NCBI GenBank assembly: GCA_905233685.1
Contig: CAJOEZ010000024.1
Span: 18,235-82,234, forward strand
Reading direction: 5' to 3'
Length of the DNA stretch: 64,000 bases
Source of the DNA: an uncultured Bacteroidales bacterium
Lineage (GTDB): Bacteria > Bacteroidota > Bacteroidia > Bacteroidales > F082
The position numbers and the translations under genes are program-made. The first letter of the stretch is position 1, and the number at the start of each line of letters is the position of its first letter. Under the pieces are notes generated by a model. It saw only the letters and a list, made by a program, of their open reading frames with translations. It had not been told where the DNA came from and searched no databases. This document shows, one piece after another, positions 7,029-15,815 of this stretch.

Positions 7029-9860
7029 TTAGAATTTGCAAACCAAATTCCTGTCGCCGTAGGCGTCGTCGATGCGGGTGACGTGCGGGAAGTACTTGTC
7101 CTGGACGTCGCTCTTCATCGGGAAGCCGGCCTCTTCGCGGGTGAAGGGGAAGTTCCACTCGTTGGCCATCAGCATCTCGGCGGTGTAAGGCGCGTGGCTG
7201 ATAATGTTGTTGCCCTTCTCAGCCTTGCCGTCTTCGATGTCCTTGATTTCCTTGCGTATCTGGATCATGGCTTCGACGAAGCGGTCAAGCTCGGCGATAG
7301 GCTCGCTCTCGGTGGGTTCCACCATCAGGGTCTCGTGGACCGGGAAGGCCACGGTAGGAGCGTGGAAGCCGAAGTCCATCAAGCGCTTGGCGATGTCGAT
7401 GGCGGCGACGCCAGTGGCCTTATTGATGCCGTTGATGTCGAGAATCATTTCGTGGGCCACATGTCCGTGGTTGCCGGTGTACAGAATCGGGTAGTAGTCC
7501 TTCAGTCTGTCCTTCAGGTAGTTGGCGTTCATGATGGCACCCAAGGTGGCTTTCTTCAGACCTTCACCGCCTAACATCTTGATGTAGCAGTAGGTGATGG
7601 TGAGGATCTGAGCGCTACCGAACGGAGCGGCTGAAACAGCGCCTTCTTGCTTTTCGCCACCGCAGTGGAACAGGATGTGTGAAGGCAGGTAGGGCTTCAG
7701 GTGTTCGGCCACGCCGATGGGGCCTACGCCAGGACCGCCACCGCCGTGCGGGATGGCAAAGGTCTTGTGCAGGTTGAGGTGGCACACGTCGGCACCGATG
7801 AAGCCGTTCATGTTGGCACCGTCCATGTAGACTTGGCCGCCGTTGTCGTGAACGATCTTCACGAGGGTGCGGATGCCGTCCTCATAGATGCCGTGGGTGG
7901 AAGGATAGGTGACCATAAAGGCAGCCAGATTGTCCTTGTACTGCTCGGCTTTGGCCTTAGCGTCCTCAAGGTTGATGTTGCCGTGCTCGTCGCAAGCCAC
8001 CACCACCACCTGCATACCGGCCATAGCAGCCGAAGCGGGGTTGGTGCCGTGAGCCGAAGCGGGAATCAGGCAGATGTTTCTGTGACCCTGACCGTTGGCC
8101 TCCTGATAACGACGGATGGTGAGCAGACCGGCATATTCGCCGCTGGCACCCGAGTTAGGCATGAAACTCATGCCCTTGAAGCCCGTGATTTCGCAGAGGT
8201 CTTTCTCCATCTCGCTGATGAGTTCGAGATAGCCTTCCACTTGGTCAGCGGGGACGAAGGGGTGGATGTTGCCGAATTCAGGCCAACTGAGAGCATACAT
8301 CGAAGTGGCGGGGTTCAGTTTCATCGTGCAAGACCCCAACGGAATCATGCAGCGGTTGAGGCTGAGGTCGCGGTTCTCGAGTTTCTTCATGTAGCGCATC
8401 ATGTCGGTCTCGCTGCGGTACTTGAAGAACATCGGGGCCTGCATGAACTTGGAGGTGCGCTGCATTTCAGGTTGGATGCCGCTGAACTTCTGGCAATTCG
8501 GGTCGCAGACCAGCTCTTCGTGCTGCTTCCCAAGGGCTTCGGCGACGACGATACCGATTTCGTTGATGTCCTCGCGGGCCGTGGTCTCGTCGATGCTGAT
8601 GCCGAAGTGCTGTTTGTCGATGATGCGGAAGTTCATGCCGTGTTTCTCGGCGGCTTCCTTCACCTTGCAGGTGCAAACGCCTTCGGGCAGTTCGAGCAAC
8701 AGTGTGTCGAAGAAGTGCTTGTTGAGTTGCTTCACGCCGAGTTTGGCCAATTCGGAGGTCAGCTTACCAGCGAGGCAGTTGATATGATGTGCGATTTCGG
8801 TCAAGCCGTCCGGGCCATGATAGAGGGCGTAAAAGCCTGACATGATGGCCAACAATGCCTGCGCGGTGCAGATGTTGGACGTGGCCTTTTCGCGCTTGAT
8901 GTGCTGCTCGCGGGTCTGCAAAGCCAGACGGTAGGCGGGATTGCCGAGTGCGTCAATGCTGATGCCGATAATACGGCCAGGCATGTCGCGCTTGTAGGCT
9001 TCGGTGGTGGCGAAGTAACCGGCGTGCGGGCCGCCGAATCCCATCGGCAGGCCAAAACGCTGGTTGGAACCGAGCACCACGTCGGCACCCCATTCGCCGG
9101 GAGGCGTGATGAGGGTGAGGCTCAGCAAGTCGGCGGCAACGGCCACCTGCATTCCCTTGGCCTTCCATTCGGCAACTTTGGCGCGGTTGTCCACGATTTC
9201 ACCGAACTGGTTAGGGCACTGGAGCAGGATACCGAAATATTGCTCGCTGCAATCGAACTTCTCGACTGGAGCCACTTCAACCTCGATGCCCTGGAAGTGG
9301 GCGCGGGTCTTGATGACCTCGATGCTCTGCGGGAACACATCGTCGGCCACGAAGAACTTCTTCACACCGGCCTTCACTTGGGCGCGGCTACGGCTGTGCC
9401 AGAACATCAGCATGGCTTCAGCGGCGGCGGTGCCTTCGTCAAGCAAACTAGCGTTGGCCAAAGGCATGGCGGTCAGCTCGCTGATGACGGTCTGGAAGTT
9501 CAAGAGGGCTTCGAGGCGGCCTTGCGAAATCTCGGCTTGATAAGGCGTGTAAGAGGTGTACCAGCCCGGATTTTCAAGGATGTTGCGCATGATGACGCCC
9601 GGAGTGATGGTGTTGTAGTAGCCCAAGCCGATGTAGGTGCGGAACTGCTTGTTCTTGGCACCCAAGGCCTTGAGGTGGCTGATGACTTCGTATTCGTTCA
9701 TGCCTTCGCCAATGTTGAGGTCTTTCGGCAGACGGATTTCGGGAGCGATGATTTCGTCCACAAGTTGTTCTTGCGATTTCACGCCGATGACCTTGAGCAT
9801 CTTTTCAGCGTCGGATGCAGTGGGTCCGTTGTGGCGTTTGATGAAGTTGTTTCTAATCAT
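7029..9860 (-). CDS. gcvP: glycine dehydrogenase (decarboxylating), P protein
   Basis: A 943-residue single-chain P protein of the glycine cleavage system. It decarboxylates glycine with PLP and passes the aminomethyl group to the lipoyl H protein. The N-terminal half carries SYTPYQAEISQGRLEALLNF and ANASLLDEGTAAAEAM; the C-terminal half carries GSCTMKLNP, FMPNSGASGEYAGL, HGTNPASAAM and the PLP-lysine motif NLHKTFAIPHGGGGPG with Lys about 699. Length and order match single-polypeptide GcvP. No gcvH or gcvT is near. It starts 21 bases after the stop of an envelope gene on the same strand, so it may be the last gene of a three-gene transcript, an odd partnership. The assignment is firm. Confidence 0.97.
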   Translation of the reverse strand: MIRNNFIKRHNGPTASDAEKMLKVIGVKSQEQLVDEIIAPEIRLPKDLNIGEGMNEYEVISHLKALGAKNKQFRTYIGLGYYNTITPGVIMRNILENPGWYTSYTPYQAEISQGRLEALLNFQTVISELTAMPLANASLLDEGTAAAEAMLMFWHSRSRAQVKAGVKKFFVADDVFPQSIEVIKTRAHFQGIEVEVAPVEKFDCSEQYFGILLQCPNQFGEIVDNRAKVAEWKAKGMQVAVAADLLSLTLITPPGEWGADVVLGSNQRFGLPMGFGGPHAGYFATTEAYKRDMPGRIIGISIDALGNPAYRLALQTREQHIKREKATSNICTAQALLAIMSGFYALYHGPDGLTEIAHHINCLAGKLTSELAKLGVKQLNKHFFDTLLLELPEGVCTCKVKEAAEKHGMNFRIIDKQHFGISIDETTAREDINEIGIVVAEALGKQHEELVCDPNCQKFSGIQPEMQRTSKFMQAPMFFKYRSETDMMRYMKKLENRDLSLNRCMIPLGSCTMKLNPATSMYALSWPEFGNIHPFVPADQVEGYLELISEMEKDLCEITGFKGMSFMPNSGASGEYAGLLTIRRYQEANGQGHRNICLIPASAHGTNPASAAMAGMQVVVVACDEHGNINLEDAKAKAEQYKDNLAAFMVTYPSTHGIYEDGIRTLVKIVHDNGGQVYMDGANMNGFIGADVCHLNLHKTFAIPHGGGGPGVGPIGVAEHLKPYLPSHILFHCGGEKQEGAVSAAPFGSAQILTITYCYIKMLGGEGLKKATLGAIMNANYLKDRLKDYYPILYTGNHGHVAHEMILDINGINKATGVAAIDIAKRLMDFGFHAPTVAFPVHETLMVEPTESEPIAELDRFVEAMIQIRKEIKDIEDGKAEKGNNIISHAPYTAEMLMANEWNFPFTREEAGFPMKSDVQDKYFPHVTRIDDAYGDRNLVCKF

Positions 9861-9881
9861 AAACGTTTGATTTATAAATTA

Positions 9882-10670
9882 TTAATTGATTTCTTTCAGT
9901 TTGCTTTTCAGTGCGTCAACCGTTTCGATGGAGGTGATTTCGCTTGAAGGGATTTTGCGGAGTTTTCTACTCCATTCCAAATATGACGGTGAGTCTTTCA
10001 GGATGGTAAAACGCAGATAATCATACTCATCACCCGTGACTTTGCCTTTGTATTGCTTGTAAAGCCCATCATAGTCATCCATTTGAATGGCGCGCTGATG
10101 AATCAAGGTCCAAAACTCCTCTTTGAACTTCACGTTGTCGTCTATGACTGCGGGTTGTGGTGTAATCGGTTCTGGAGTTTCGACGACGGGCGTTTGCTCT
10201 TCTATTATAATATCTTGATTTTCAGTTGTTTGTTCAACGAAAATAGTCGTGTCTTTGGGCGTTTCGGTTTCCGTTTCAATAGTGGAAAGCGAATCGCTGA
10301 CAACGATTGGCGTTTCGGTCTCTGGCTTATTTTCGAGAGGCTGTGACTTTTTCGGCTTGAAGATGCCGACAGTCAAAAAGATGATAATTCCGATGATGAC
10401 GGCGGCAATAAGCACCCAAATCACCACCTGGAGAATCGTGTTCATCCGTTCTTTCAAAGGCTCCTTCTCATATTGGGCGATCAGTTTTCCGTCGTAAACC
10501 TGATTGCCAGCATTGGGCTCGAAGATGAATTTTGTGAAAACATATCCTTTAGGAGCAAGGATATAGTCTTGAACATCATGACCATCCTCAAAGATTGAAT
10601 AGGGGCATCCATCCATTTTTTTACCAATGCCCGCATCAACACTGTAATGCTTTTCAACAAAATCAGTCAT
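9882..10670 (-). CDS. single-pass membrane protein, unknown function
   Basis: A 262-residue protein I do not recognise. Residues ~1-75 are a soluble N-terminal domain (KKMDGCPYSIFEDGHDVQDY, APKGYVFTKF). One strong transmembrane segment follows at ~78-102 (VVIWVLIAAVIIGIIIFLTV), then a Pro/Thr/Glu-rich linker at ~105-180 (ETETP and TPQP repeats) and a charged C-terminal helical part (~185-262, YDGLYKQYKGKVTGDEYDYL). The layout, cytoplasmic module plus long linker plus periplasmic domain, suggests an envelope-spanning connector. It lies 14 bases downstream of the lipoprotein gene and 21 bases upstream of gcvP. Confidence 0.6.
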   Translation of the reverse strand: MTDFVEKHYSVDAGIGKKMDGCPYSIFEDGHDVQDYILAPKGYVFTKFIFEPNAGNQVYDGKLIAQYEKEPLKERMNTILQVVIWVLIAAVIIGIIIFLTVGIFKPKKSQPLENKPETETPIVVSDSLSTIETETETPKDTTIFVEQTTENQDIIIEEQTPVVETPEPITPQPAVIDDNVKFKEEFWTLIHQRAIQMDDYDGLYKQYKGKVTGDEYDYLRFTILKDSPSYLEWSRKLRKIPSSEITSIETVDALKSKLKEIN

Positions 10671-10684
10671 TGCCGAAAAAAGAA

Positions 10685-11275
10685 TTAATTCAGGGTTTTG
10701 TTCATTGAGATGTAGTTGGGGTAGGAGAGTTGTTGGCCGTTGATGCTGATGTATGGCTTCACCTTCAGACCCACATTCACAGGATTGCTACTGGCTCCGG
10801 CCAGTTTGAAGGCCAGATTGACAATGGCGTCCGCCGACTCCCCGCTAAACAGTTGGAACAAATCGGTGGTGATGGGAATGGTGACTACGTTGCTCGAGTT
10901 GGCGGGCACGTTGATAGCTTGGTTCATCGTCGTGCTTACGACTTGTTTTCCGTTGAGGGTCAAAATATAGTCCATCTTGGCCATCGAGGCAGCAATGGAG
11001 TTGGGATTGCTCACGTTGAGGTTCACGTTAAAGGAGACGGGTAAAGTCCTGTTGGTGATGGCGTTGACGAGGGCTAGACCTTGCGTGATATTGAGGCTTT
11101 CTGCCGTCATGCCCTTGCTCAAGTTGATGCCGAGCATCTGGATTTGGTTGATGTTGTTGAAATTGAAGGTGCAGTTGGCGAAATTGGCCATCTGGGCCAC
11201 TTGGTTCAACACGTCGCAAGAGGCGAGTCCAAGTGTGACAAACAGGATAATCAGGGTTTTCTTTAACTTTGACAT
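10685..11275 (-). CDS. LEA type 2-like lipoprotein
   Basis: A 196-residue lipoprotein with a lipobox LASC (acceptor Cys about 20). The body reads as a LEA14/WHy-like beta domain: FNFNNINQIQMLGINLSKGM, then VSFNVNLNVSNPNSIAASMAKMDYILTLNGKQV and INVPANSSNVVTIPI, the last two being the usual marks of this fold (N-P-N turn, polar-strand repeat). Such proteins are secreted or outer-membrane-attached, and their role is unclear. It is the first gene of the putative three-gene minus-strand transcript with the membrane protein and gcvP. Confidence 0.65.
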   Translation of the reverse strand: MSKLKKTLIILFVTLGLASCDVLNQVAQMANFANCTFNFNNINQIQMLGINLSKGMTAESLNITQGLALVNAITNRTLPVSFNVNLNVSNPNSIAASMAKMDYILTLNGKQVVSTTMNQAINVPANSSNVVTIPITTDLFQLFSGESADAIVNLAFKLAGASSNPVNVGLKVKPYISINGQQLSYPNYISMNKTLN

Positions 11276-11356
11276 ATTTCTAATATTTTAATTTTCAATG
11301 ATTTAAATCGAATCTAAAGCCCCAAATGGGCTATGCTTACAAAAGTGCAATAATAC

Positions 11357-11385
11357 AAAAAAGTCGGACACGCGGCCCGACTTTT
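11357..11385 (-). terminator. terminator, oriented for the minus strand
   Basis: AAAAGTCGG pairs with CCGACTTTT around a short GC-rich loop. Read on the minus strand the stem is followed by six T. It follows the typA stop (11407), so it terminates typA. Confidence 0.82.
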
Positions 11386-11406
11386 GGGAAATATTTTTTT
11401 GTTTTT

Positions 11407-13221
11407 TTACTCCTCCCCACGGCGTGAGGCACGTTTGCGCTCTAACTCGTCGAGGATGATCTTGCGCAGGCGCAGGCTCTTGGGCGTCACCTCAAGATAC
11501 TCGTCGTCGCGGATGTACTCCATGTATTCCTCCAACGAGAAACGCACGGGCGGGATGAGGCGGATGGCCTCGTCGCTTCCGGAGGCACGTACGTTGGTCA
11601 AGTGCTTGGTTTTGCACACGTTGATGACGATGTCGTTGCTGCGGGTGTTCTCACCGATGACCTCTCCGGCATACACATCCTCGTTGGGGTTGACGAAAAA
11701 CGTGCCACGGTCCTGCAATTTCCAGATGGCGTATGGGATGGCTTGACCGGTTTCCATCGAAATCAAGGCACCGGTGTTGCGGGTCGGCATTTCGCCCTTC
11801 CACGGCTCATAGTCCTTGAAGCGGTGCGAAACGACGGCTTCACCCTCCGTGACGGTCAACAGCGTGTTTCTCAGGCCGATAAGTCCGCGCGACGGGATGT
11901 CGAAGTCCAAGCACATGCGGTCGCCTTTGGGCTGCATCTGGGTCATTTCGCCCTTGCGTGCGCTGACCTGCTCGATGACGCGACCCGCAAAGTCTTCTGG
12001 AACAAGCACGGTCAAGGCTTCGATAGGCTCGCACTTCACATCGTCGATGTACTTCACAATGACTTTCGGCTGACCAAGCTGGAACTCATACCCTTCGCGG
12101 CGCATGGTCTCAACGAGGATGCTCAAATGCAGGATGCCGCGACCGTAAACCATCAGAGCGTCAGGCGAATCTGTGTCCTCGACCTTCAGCGCGAGGTTCT
12201 TTTCGGTTTCCTTGTAGAGGCGTTCACGCAAGTGGCGCGAGGTGACGTATTTGCCTTCCTTGCCGAAGAAAGGTGAGTTGTTGATGGTGAACAACATGCT
12301 CATCGTCGGCTCGTCGACATGGATGGGCGGCAGCGGCTCGGGGTTCTCGTAGTCGGCCACGGTGTCGCCAATCTCGAAGTCGTCGATGCCCATCAGCGCG
12401 ATGATGTCGCCTGCCTCGACGGGTTTCTTGGTGCGTTCCTTGCCCAAACCCTCAAAAGTATAGAGCTCCTTGATGGTGGAGCGGGTGACGGAGCCGTCGC
12501 GCTTCACCAACGAGACGTTCTGCCCGGCCTGCAAGGTGCCGCGTTTCAGACGGCCCACGGCGATACGGCCTACATACGAGCTGTAATCCAACGAGGTAAT
12601 GAGCATCTGCGGCGTGCCTTCCTCGAATTTCGCAGGCGGAATCGTGTCGATGATGACGTCCAAAAGGTAGGAAACATTGTCGGTGACGTTGTTCCAGTCG
12701 TCCGACATCCAGCCTTGTTTCGAGGAACCGTAGACGGTGGGGAAGTCCAATTGGTCTTCGGAAGCGCCGAGGTTGAACATCAGGTCGAAGACGGCCTCTT
12801 GCACCTCGTCGGGTCGGCAGTTGGGCTTATCCACCTTATTAATAACCACGATGGGTTTCAGACCCAGTTCGATGGCCTTTTGCAGCACGAAACGGGTCTG
12901 CGGCATGGGGCCTTCAAAGGCATCGACGAGCAGCAAAACGCCGTCTGCCATGTTCAAGACGCGCTCCACCTCGCCGCCAAAGTCAGCGTGGCCAGGGGTG
13001 TCGATGATATTGATTTTCACATCCTTGTACCGCACGGACACATTCTTCGAAAGGATGGTGATGCCGCGTTCGCGTTCTAGGTCGTTGTTGTCGAGAATGA
13101 GTTGCCCCGGAGCCTCGTCCGATTCCTTGAAGAGTTGTGACTGGTAAAGAATGCGGTCCACGAGGGTGGTCTTGCCGTGGTCAACGTGGGCAATGATTGC
13201 TATATTTCTGATATTCTGCAT
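11407..13221 (-). CDS. typA: translational GTPase TypA/BipA
   Basis: A 604-residue ribosome-associated GTPase that helps ribosome assembly and stress adaptation. G1 is HVDHGKT (residues 12-18), G2 RGITI (~52-56), G3 DTPGH (74-78), G4 NKVD (128-131). Domain II and the EF-G-like domains III and V follow, then the TypA-specific C-terminal domain ([38 protein letters not shown]). Length is normal. A -7 box TAATTTTG lies upstream on the minus strand (13254-13261). It marks the core-genome edge of the accessory island that begins at 13.28 kb. Confidence 0.97.
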   Translation of the reverse strand: MQNIRNIAIIAHVDHGKTTLVDRILYQSQLFKESDEAPGQLILDNNDLERERGITILSKNVSVRYKDVKINIIDTPGHADFGGEVERVLNMADGVLLLVDAFEGPMPQTRFVLQKAIELGLKPIVVINKVDKPNCRPDEVQEAVFDLMFNLGASEDQLDFPTVYGSSKQGWMSDDWNNVTDNVSYLLDVIIDTIPPAKFEEGTPQMLITSLDYSSYVGRIAVGRLKRGTLQAGQNVSLVKRDGSVTRSTIKELYTFEGLGKERTKKPVEAGDIIALMGIDDFEIGDTVADYENPEPLPPIHVDEPTMSMLFTINNSPFFGKEGKYVTSRHLRERLYKETEKNLALKVEDTDSPDALMVYGRGILHLSILVETMRREGYEFQLGQPKVIVKYIDDVKCEPIEALTVLVPEDFAGRVIEQVSARKGEMTQMQPKGDRMCLDFDIPSRGLIGLRNTLLTVTEGEAVVSHRFKDYEPWKGEMPTRNTGALISMETGQAIPYAIWKLQDRGTFFVNPNEDVYAGEVIGENTRSNDIVINVCKTKHLTNVRASGSDEAIRLIPPVRFSLEEYMEYIRDDEYLEVTPKSLRLRKIILDELERKRASRRGEE

Positions 13222-13253
13222 TTTAGTAAAAATTGCTTTGAAAATTCAAGCGG

Positions 13254-13261
13254 CAAAATTA
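13254..13261 (-). promoter_or_regulatory. -7 box of typA
   Basis: TAATTTTG on the minus strand, 32 bases before the typA start. No clear TTG partner at the usual distance. Confidence 0.45.
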
Positions 13262-13281
13262 CAAAAAAGGAATGATACATA

Positions 13282-13941
13282 TTATTTGTTTGGGAAGAAT
13301 TTGTCATCAGGCCAATGGGCGGGGTTGTTGATGATGTAATTGGATATTTCGCAAAGGGATTGGTCGTTGCGTATAATGTGTTCATAATAATTGCGTTGCC
13401 ACAATTTGCGGTCGAAAGGCGGCCAATCCAATTGTTTCACCCCACGAATGTATTCGTTGGTGGACATGGTTTTGAACCAACCCACCACCGCCGACAATGG
13501 TGAACCCGATACATTTTCAACCCAATCCGAATCGTTCACGACATCCCGTAGGGGCGCACCTGCGTGTGCGCCCTCATTAATTACGTGGTTGTTTTTTACA
13601 GGGCGAACACATGGGTTCGCCCCTACATCCAACGCATTTTCCAACCCCACGTTTTCCCAAATGCAATGGAAATGGTTGGGCATGACAATCATTTCGTGAC
13701 AAACGATGTCGGGGAAATTCTCTTGGGTTTTGTGATACCACCGTTCGACCATGCGTCCCGCGTCGTTCAAAACCATTTCGTCGTTTTCGATTTCACCGAA
13801 CAGACATTCGCGGTTTTGTGTGCAAATGGTGACAAAATACAATCCCGCCGAGGCGTAATCGTAGCCTTTTAGGCGGATGGAACGGCGGTGATGAATGTTG
13901 GGATCATAGGGGGACATGGGCGTTAGAATTTGATTGCGCAA
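13282..13941 (-). CDS. REP-associated tyrosine transposase (RAYT, IS200-like Y1 HUH)
   Basis: A 219-residue single-strand DNA transposase of the TnpA-REP type, which acts on REP palindromes. Marks: RRSIRLKGYDYASAGLYFVT near the N terminus, the HUH motif in VMPNHFHCIWE (~residues 80-90), and the C-terminal catalytic tyrosine region NEYIRGVK ... LWQRNYYEHIIRN. All motifs are intact. The start could be the ATG at 13941 or one eight codons later (MSPYDPN). Unusually, the linker between HUH and tyrosine motifs is encoded by a REP pair (13548-13626), giving the peptide GANPCVRP ... GAHAGAPLRD. More REP units and a fragment of a second RAYT copy follow upstream at 13.95-14.32 kb. No cognate IS ends are needed for this family; the palindromes are the likely substrates. 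Confidence 0.88.
   Translation of the reverse strand: MRNQILTPMSPYDPNIHHRRSIRLKGYDYASAGLYFVTICTQNRECLFGEIENDEMVLNDAGRMVERWYHKTQENFPDIVCHEMIVMPNHFHCIWENVGLENALDVGANPCVRPVKNNHVINEGAHAGAPLRDVVNDSDWVENVSGSPLSAVVGWFKTMSTNEYIRGVKQLDWPPFDRKLWQRNYYEHIIRNDQSLCEISNYIINNPAHWPDDKFFPNK
13548..13626. repeat. REP-like palindrome pair inside the RAYT gene
   Basis: GTAGGGGCGCACC...GTGTGCGCCC (13548-13573) and AGGGCGAACAC...GTTCGCCCCTAC (13600-13626) are each palindromic, and their outer ends are inverted copies of each other (GTAGGGGCG with CGCCCCTAC). The pair lies in frame within the RAYT linker. Confidence 0.8.
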
Positions 13942-13957
13942 AAATAATGATTTTCCC

Positions 13958-13983
13958 GTAGGGGCGCACCTATGTGTGCGCCC
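13958..13983. repeat. REP-like palindrome (single)
   Basis: GTAGGGGCGCACC and GTGTGCGCCC around TAT. A partial unit (GTGTGCGCCCA) follows at about 14013-14023. It sits 17 bases upstream of the RAYT start. Confidence 0.78.
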
Positions 13984-14059
13984 GTTTCAAAAATTTGTGT
14001 GCCTGTATTAACCGTGTGCGCCCATTTTAAAAACATCATCGTTTTGTTTTGGTGACCCC

Positions 14060-14162
14060 GTAGGGGCGCACCTATGTGTGCGCCCTCATTAATTATGTGT
14101 GCGCCCTTTTGAAATGCGATATCGTTTTGTTTGGTAGGGCGAACACATGGGTTCGCCCCTAC
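14060..14162. repeat. REP-like palindrome pair
   Basis: GTAGGGGCGCACC...GTGTGCGCCC (14060-14085) and TAGGGCGAACACATGGGTTC...CCCTAC (14135-14162), with a spacer containing TTGAAATGCGATATCGTTTT. The same spacer motif recurs in the pair at 16986-17067, so the composite element is conserved beyond its palindromes. Confidence 0.8.
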
Positions 14163-14207
14163 GATGGTGTGTCATTGTTTATGGTGGGGCGAACATTTAT
14201 TTGGGGT

Positions 14208-14233
14208 GGGCGAACACATAGGTTCGCCCCTAC
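14208..14233. repeat. REP-like palindrome (half pair)
   Basis: GGGCGAACACATAGGTTCGC followed by CCCTAC, preceded by a degenerate half unit (GTGGGGCGAACA, 14184-14195). It directly abuts the RAYT remnant, in the same relative order as in the intact RAYT gene. Confidence 0.75.
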
Positions 14234-14246
14234 GGCGGCGCACGGA

Positions 14247-14315
14247 CCCATGTTTTCCCAAATGCAACGGAAATGGTTGGGTATGACAATCTTTCGTGGC
14301 AAATAATGTCGGGAA
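14247..14315 (-). pseudogene. RAYT transposase remnant
   Basis: About 69 bases closely match the HUH-encoding part of the intact RAYT gene (13647-13714), including codons for PNHF and CIWEN, with a few substitutions (the second His codon of HUH now reads Arg) and a two-base deletion. Together with the adjacent REP half at 14208-14233 it is a decayed second copy of the middle of that gene. No start, N terminus or tyrosine region remains. Confidence 0.75.
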
Positions 14316-14320
14316 TTTGT

Positions 14321-14348
14321 TTGCGTATCTATCTTTTTTCTATATTTG
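14321..14348 (+). promoter_or_regulatory. promoter for the putative ncRNA / methylase transcript
   Basis: TTG at 14321-14323, 17 bases, TATATTTG at 14341-14348. It predicts a transcript start near 14355, about 50 bases before the structured region, and no ORF begins until 14665. Confidence 0.6.
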
Positions 14349-14405
14349 CGCTCGGTTTCGGGGGAGAAATCCCGATTCCGCAAACGAAGCATTTGCTATT
14401 ATTTC

Positions 14406-14610
14406 GCGTTCAGCCAAGAGAGCCTAGGAAACTTTGATTGGTATAACAAGCACGGAAATAATAGGTGACAGGTGAACCGTTCAGGTTCTTCTGTTATGTG
14501 GTTATAGCAATGCACACGCATGGCGTGTTGCATTCTTGTTCACATACAGAGGTACCATATTCCTAGGCTTCACCTCTTGCTGAACGCTATAAGAGGCATC
14601 ACGCCTTTTT
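14406..14610 (+). ncRNA. putative structured ncRNA (6S-like rod, identity uncertain)
   Basis: A 182-base segment closes on itself with a long three-part helix: GCGTTCAG (14406) with CTGAACGC (to 14587), CAAGAG with CTCTTG, and AGCCTAGGAA with TTCCTAGGCT, 24 pairs in all. Inside, TGGTA pairs with TACCA and AACAAG with CTTGTT. Two hairpins top the structure: one with ACAG-GAACC...GGTTC-CTGT (about 14466-14494) and one AATGCACACGC...GCGTGTTGCATT (14509-14534). A short hairpin AGGC...GCCT and five T (14594-14610) could end the RNA. A good promoter lies upstream. Size and rod shape resemble 6S RNA, known in Bacteroidales in a divergent form, but I cannot confirm the family. It could also be a 5' leader of the methylase. 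No reverse transcriptase is near, which argues against a retron. Confidence 0.5.
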
Positions 14611-14664
14611 GTTGCGTCTTGGCGTGATTGGTAGTCGATGCTAAACCATTAACTATCAATCATT

Positions 14665-15815
14665 ATGGCAAACACGAATTTGGCAAACGCCAAAACTGCA
14701 AAAAACGACGAGTTCTATACGCAGTATCCCGACATCCAAAAGGAAATCAATGCCTATTTGGACTACAACCCCGATGTGTTTCGGGGCAAAACGGTGCTTT
14801 TGCCCTGCGACGACCCAGAATGGAGCAATTTCACGAAGTTTTTCGCGCAAAACTTTGAGTTGTTGGGCCTGAAGAAACTGATTTCCACCAGTTATCACCC
14901 GAAAGCAAGAAATACAAAGTCCCTTGGCAGCCCACGCTTTTCGAGACAGAACAACCTTATTATGACGTGGACAAAAGCAAGACCAACGGCAAAATCTTTG
15001 TTTTGGAGCGCGACATAACGGGCGACCGCCGCATCAATATTGATGATTTGGAGTGGCAGTATTTGGAAGGAGATGGCGATTTCCGCAGCAAAGAGATTCG
15101 CAAATTGCGCGACGAGGCCGACATTATTGTAACTAATCCACCGTTTTCATTATTTCGTGAGTTCATGGCCTGGTTGATGGAATCAGGAAAGCAATTTGTT
15201 ATTGTTGGTAACATGAATGCTATAACTTACCGTGACATCTTTCCACTATTGAAAGACAATAAGATATGGCTTGGCAATGGATTTCAAAACGGGAATGCTT
15301 ACTTTCGGATTGAAACTCCCAGAAACGATTATTCAGAGGGCGTTTATGATGAAAGCACCCAACTCGTAAAGTTTCGAAATTGTTGTTGGTTTACTAATAT
15401 AGACCATGGTCGTCGTCATCAACCTTTACGTTTAATGACTATGGCTGAAAACTTTAAGCATAGCAAGCATAAGGAGATAAGAGAAAAGAAGAAGTATGAA
15501 CGCTATGACAATTTCGATGCAATAGATGTTCCCTACACAGATGCGATTCCAATTGATTACGATAAGGTAATGGGCGTGCCGATTTCTTTTATGGAAAAAT
15601 ATTGCCCCGAACAATTTGAGATTGTTTGGCGTGGCGGAGATATTGATTGGTGTGAAAAAGAATGTGATTTCTATACGCCACCAACTAAGGAAAGAGCAGA
15701 TTATTACAAAAAACAAGATAAAACTTGGCGAATTCAAAATCCGTATGTCTTAGATGAAAATGGGAATGCTATCGTGGTCTATCAAAGAATTCTAATCAGA
15801 AAAAAGCAATCATAA
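14665..15815 (+). pseudogene. EcoRI-family adenine-specific DNA methyltransferase, frameshifted
   Basis: Two overlapping open frames together encode one ~383-residue adenine methylase of the EcoRI type. The first frame (from the ATG at 14665) has TAKNDEFYTQYPDIQKEI and LPCDDPEWSNFTKFF, and drifts out of frame after YHP. The second frame resumes as SKKYKVPWQPTLFETEQPYY and carries the catalytic NPPF motif (IIVTNPPFSLFREF) plus the rest. The break is a single missing base at about 14902 (CACCCGAAAGC), not in a homopolymer. If real, the methylase is inactive; a sequencing or assembly error is possible. Its stop overlaps the start of the DUF262-HNH nuclease gene by one base, so the two form a coupled modification-restriction pair. 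It follows the putative ncRNA by ~55 bases. Confidence 0.75.

Noticed and set aside
7701..8840. 379-codon plus-strand frame opposite gcvP
   Set aside because: His/Val/Leu-rich translation with no motif; a mirror of gcvP codon use.
14355..14664. Retron ncRNA (msr-msd) idea for the structured RNA
   Set aside because: The inverted ends look similar, but no reverse transcriptase gene is in the neighbourhood.
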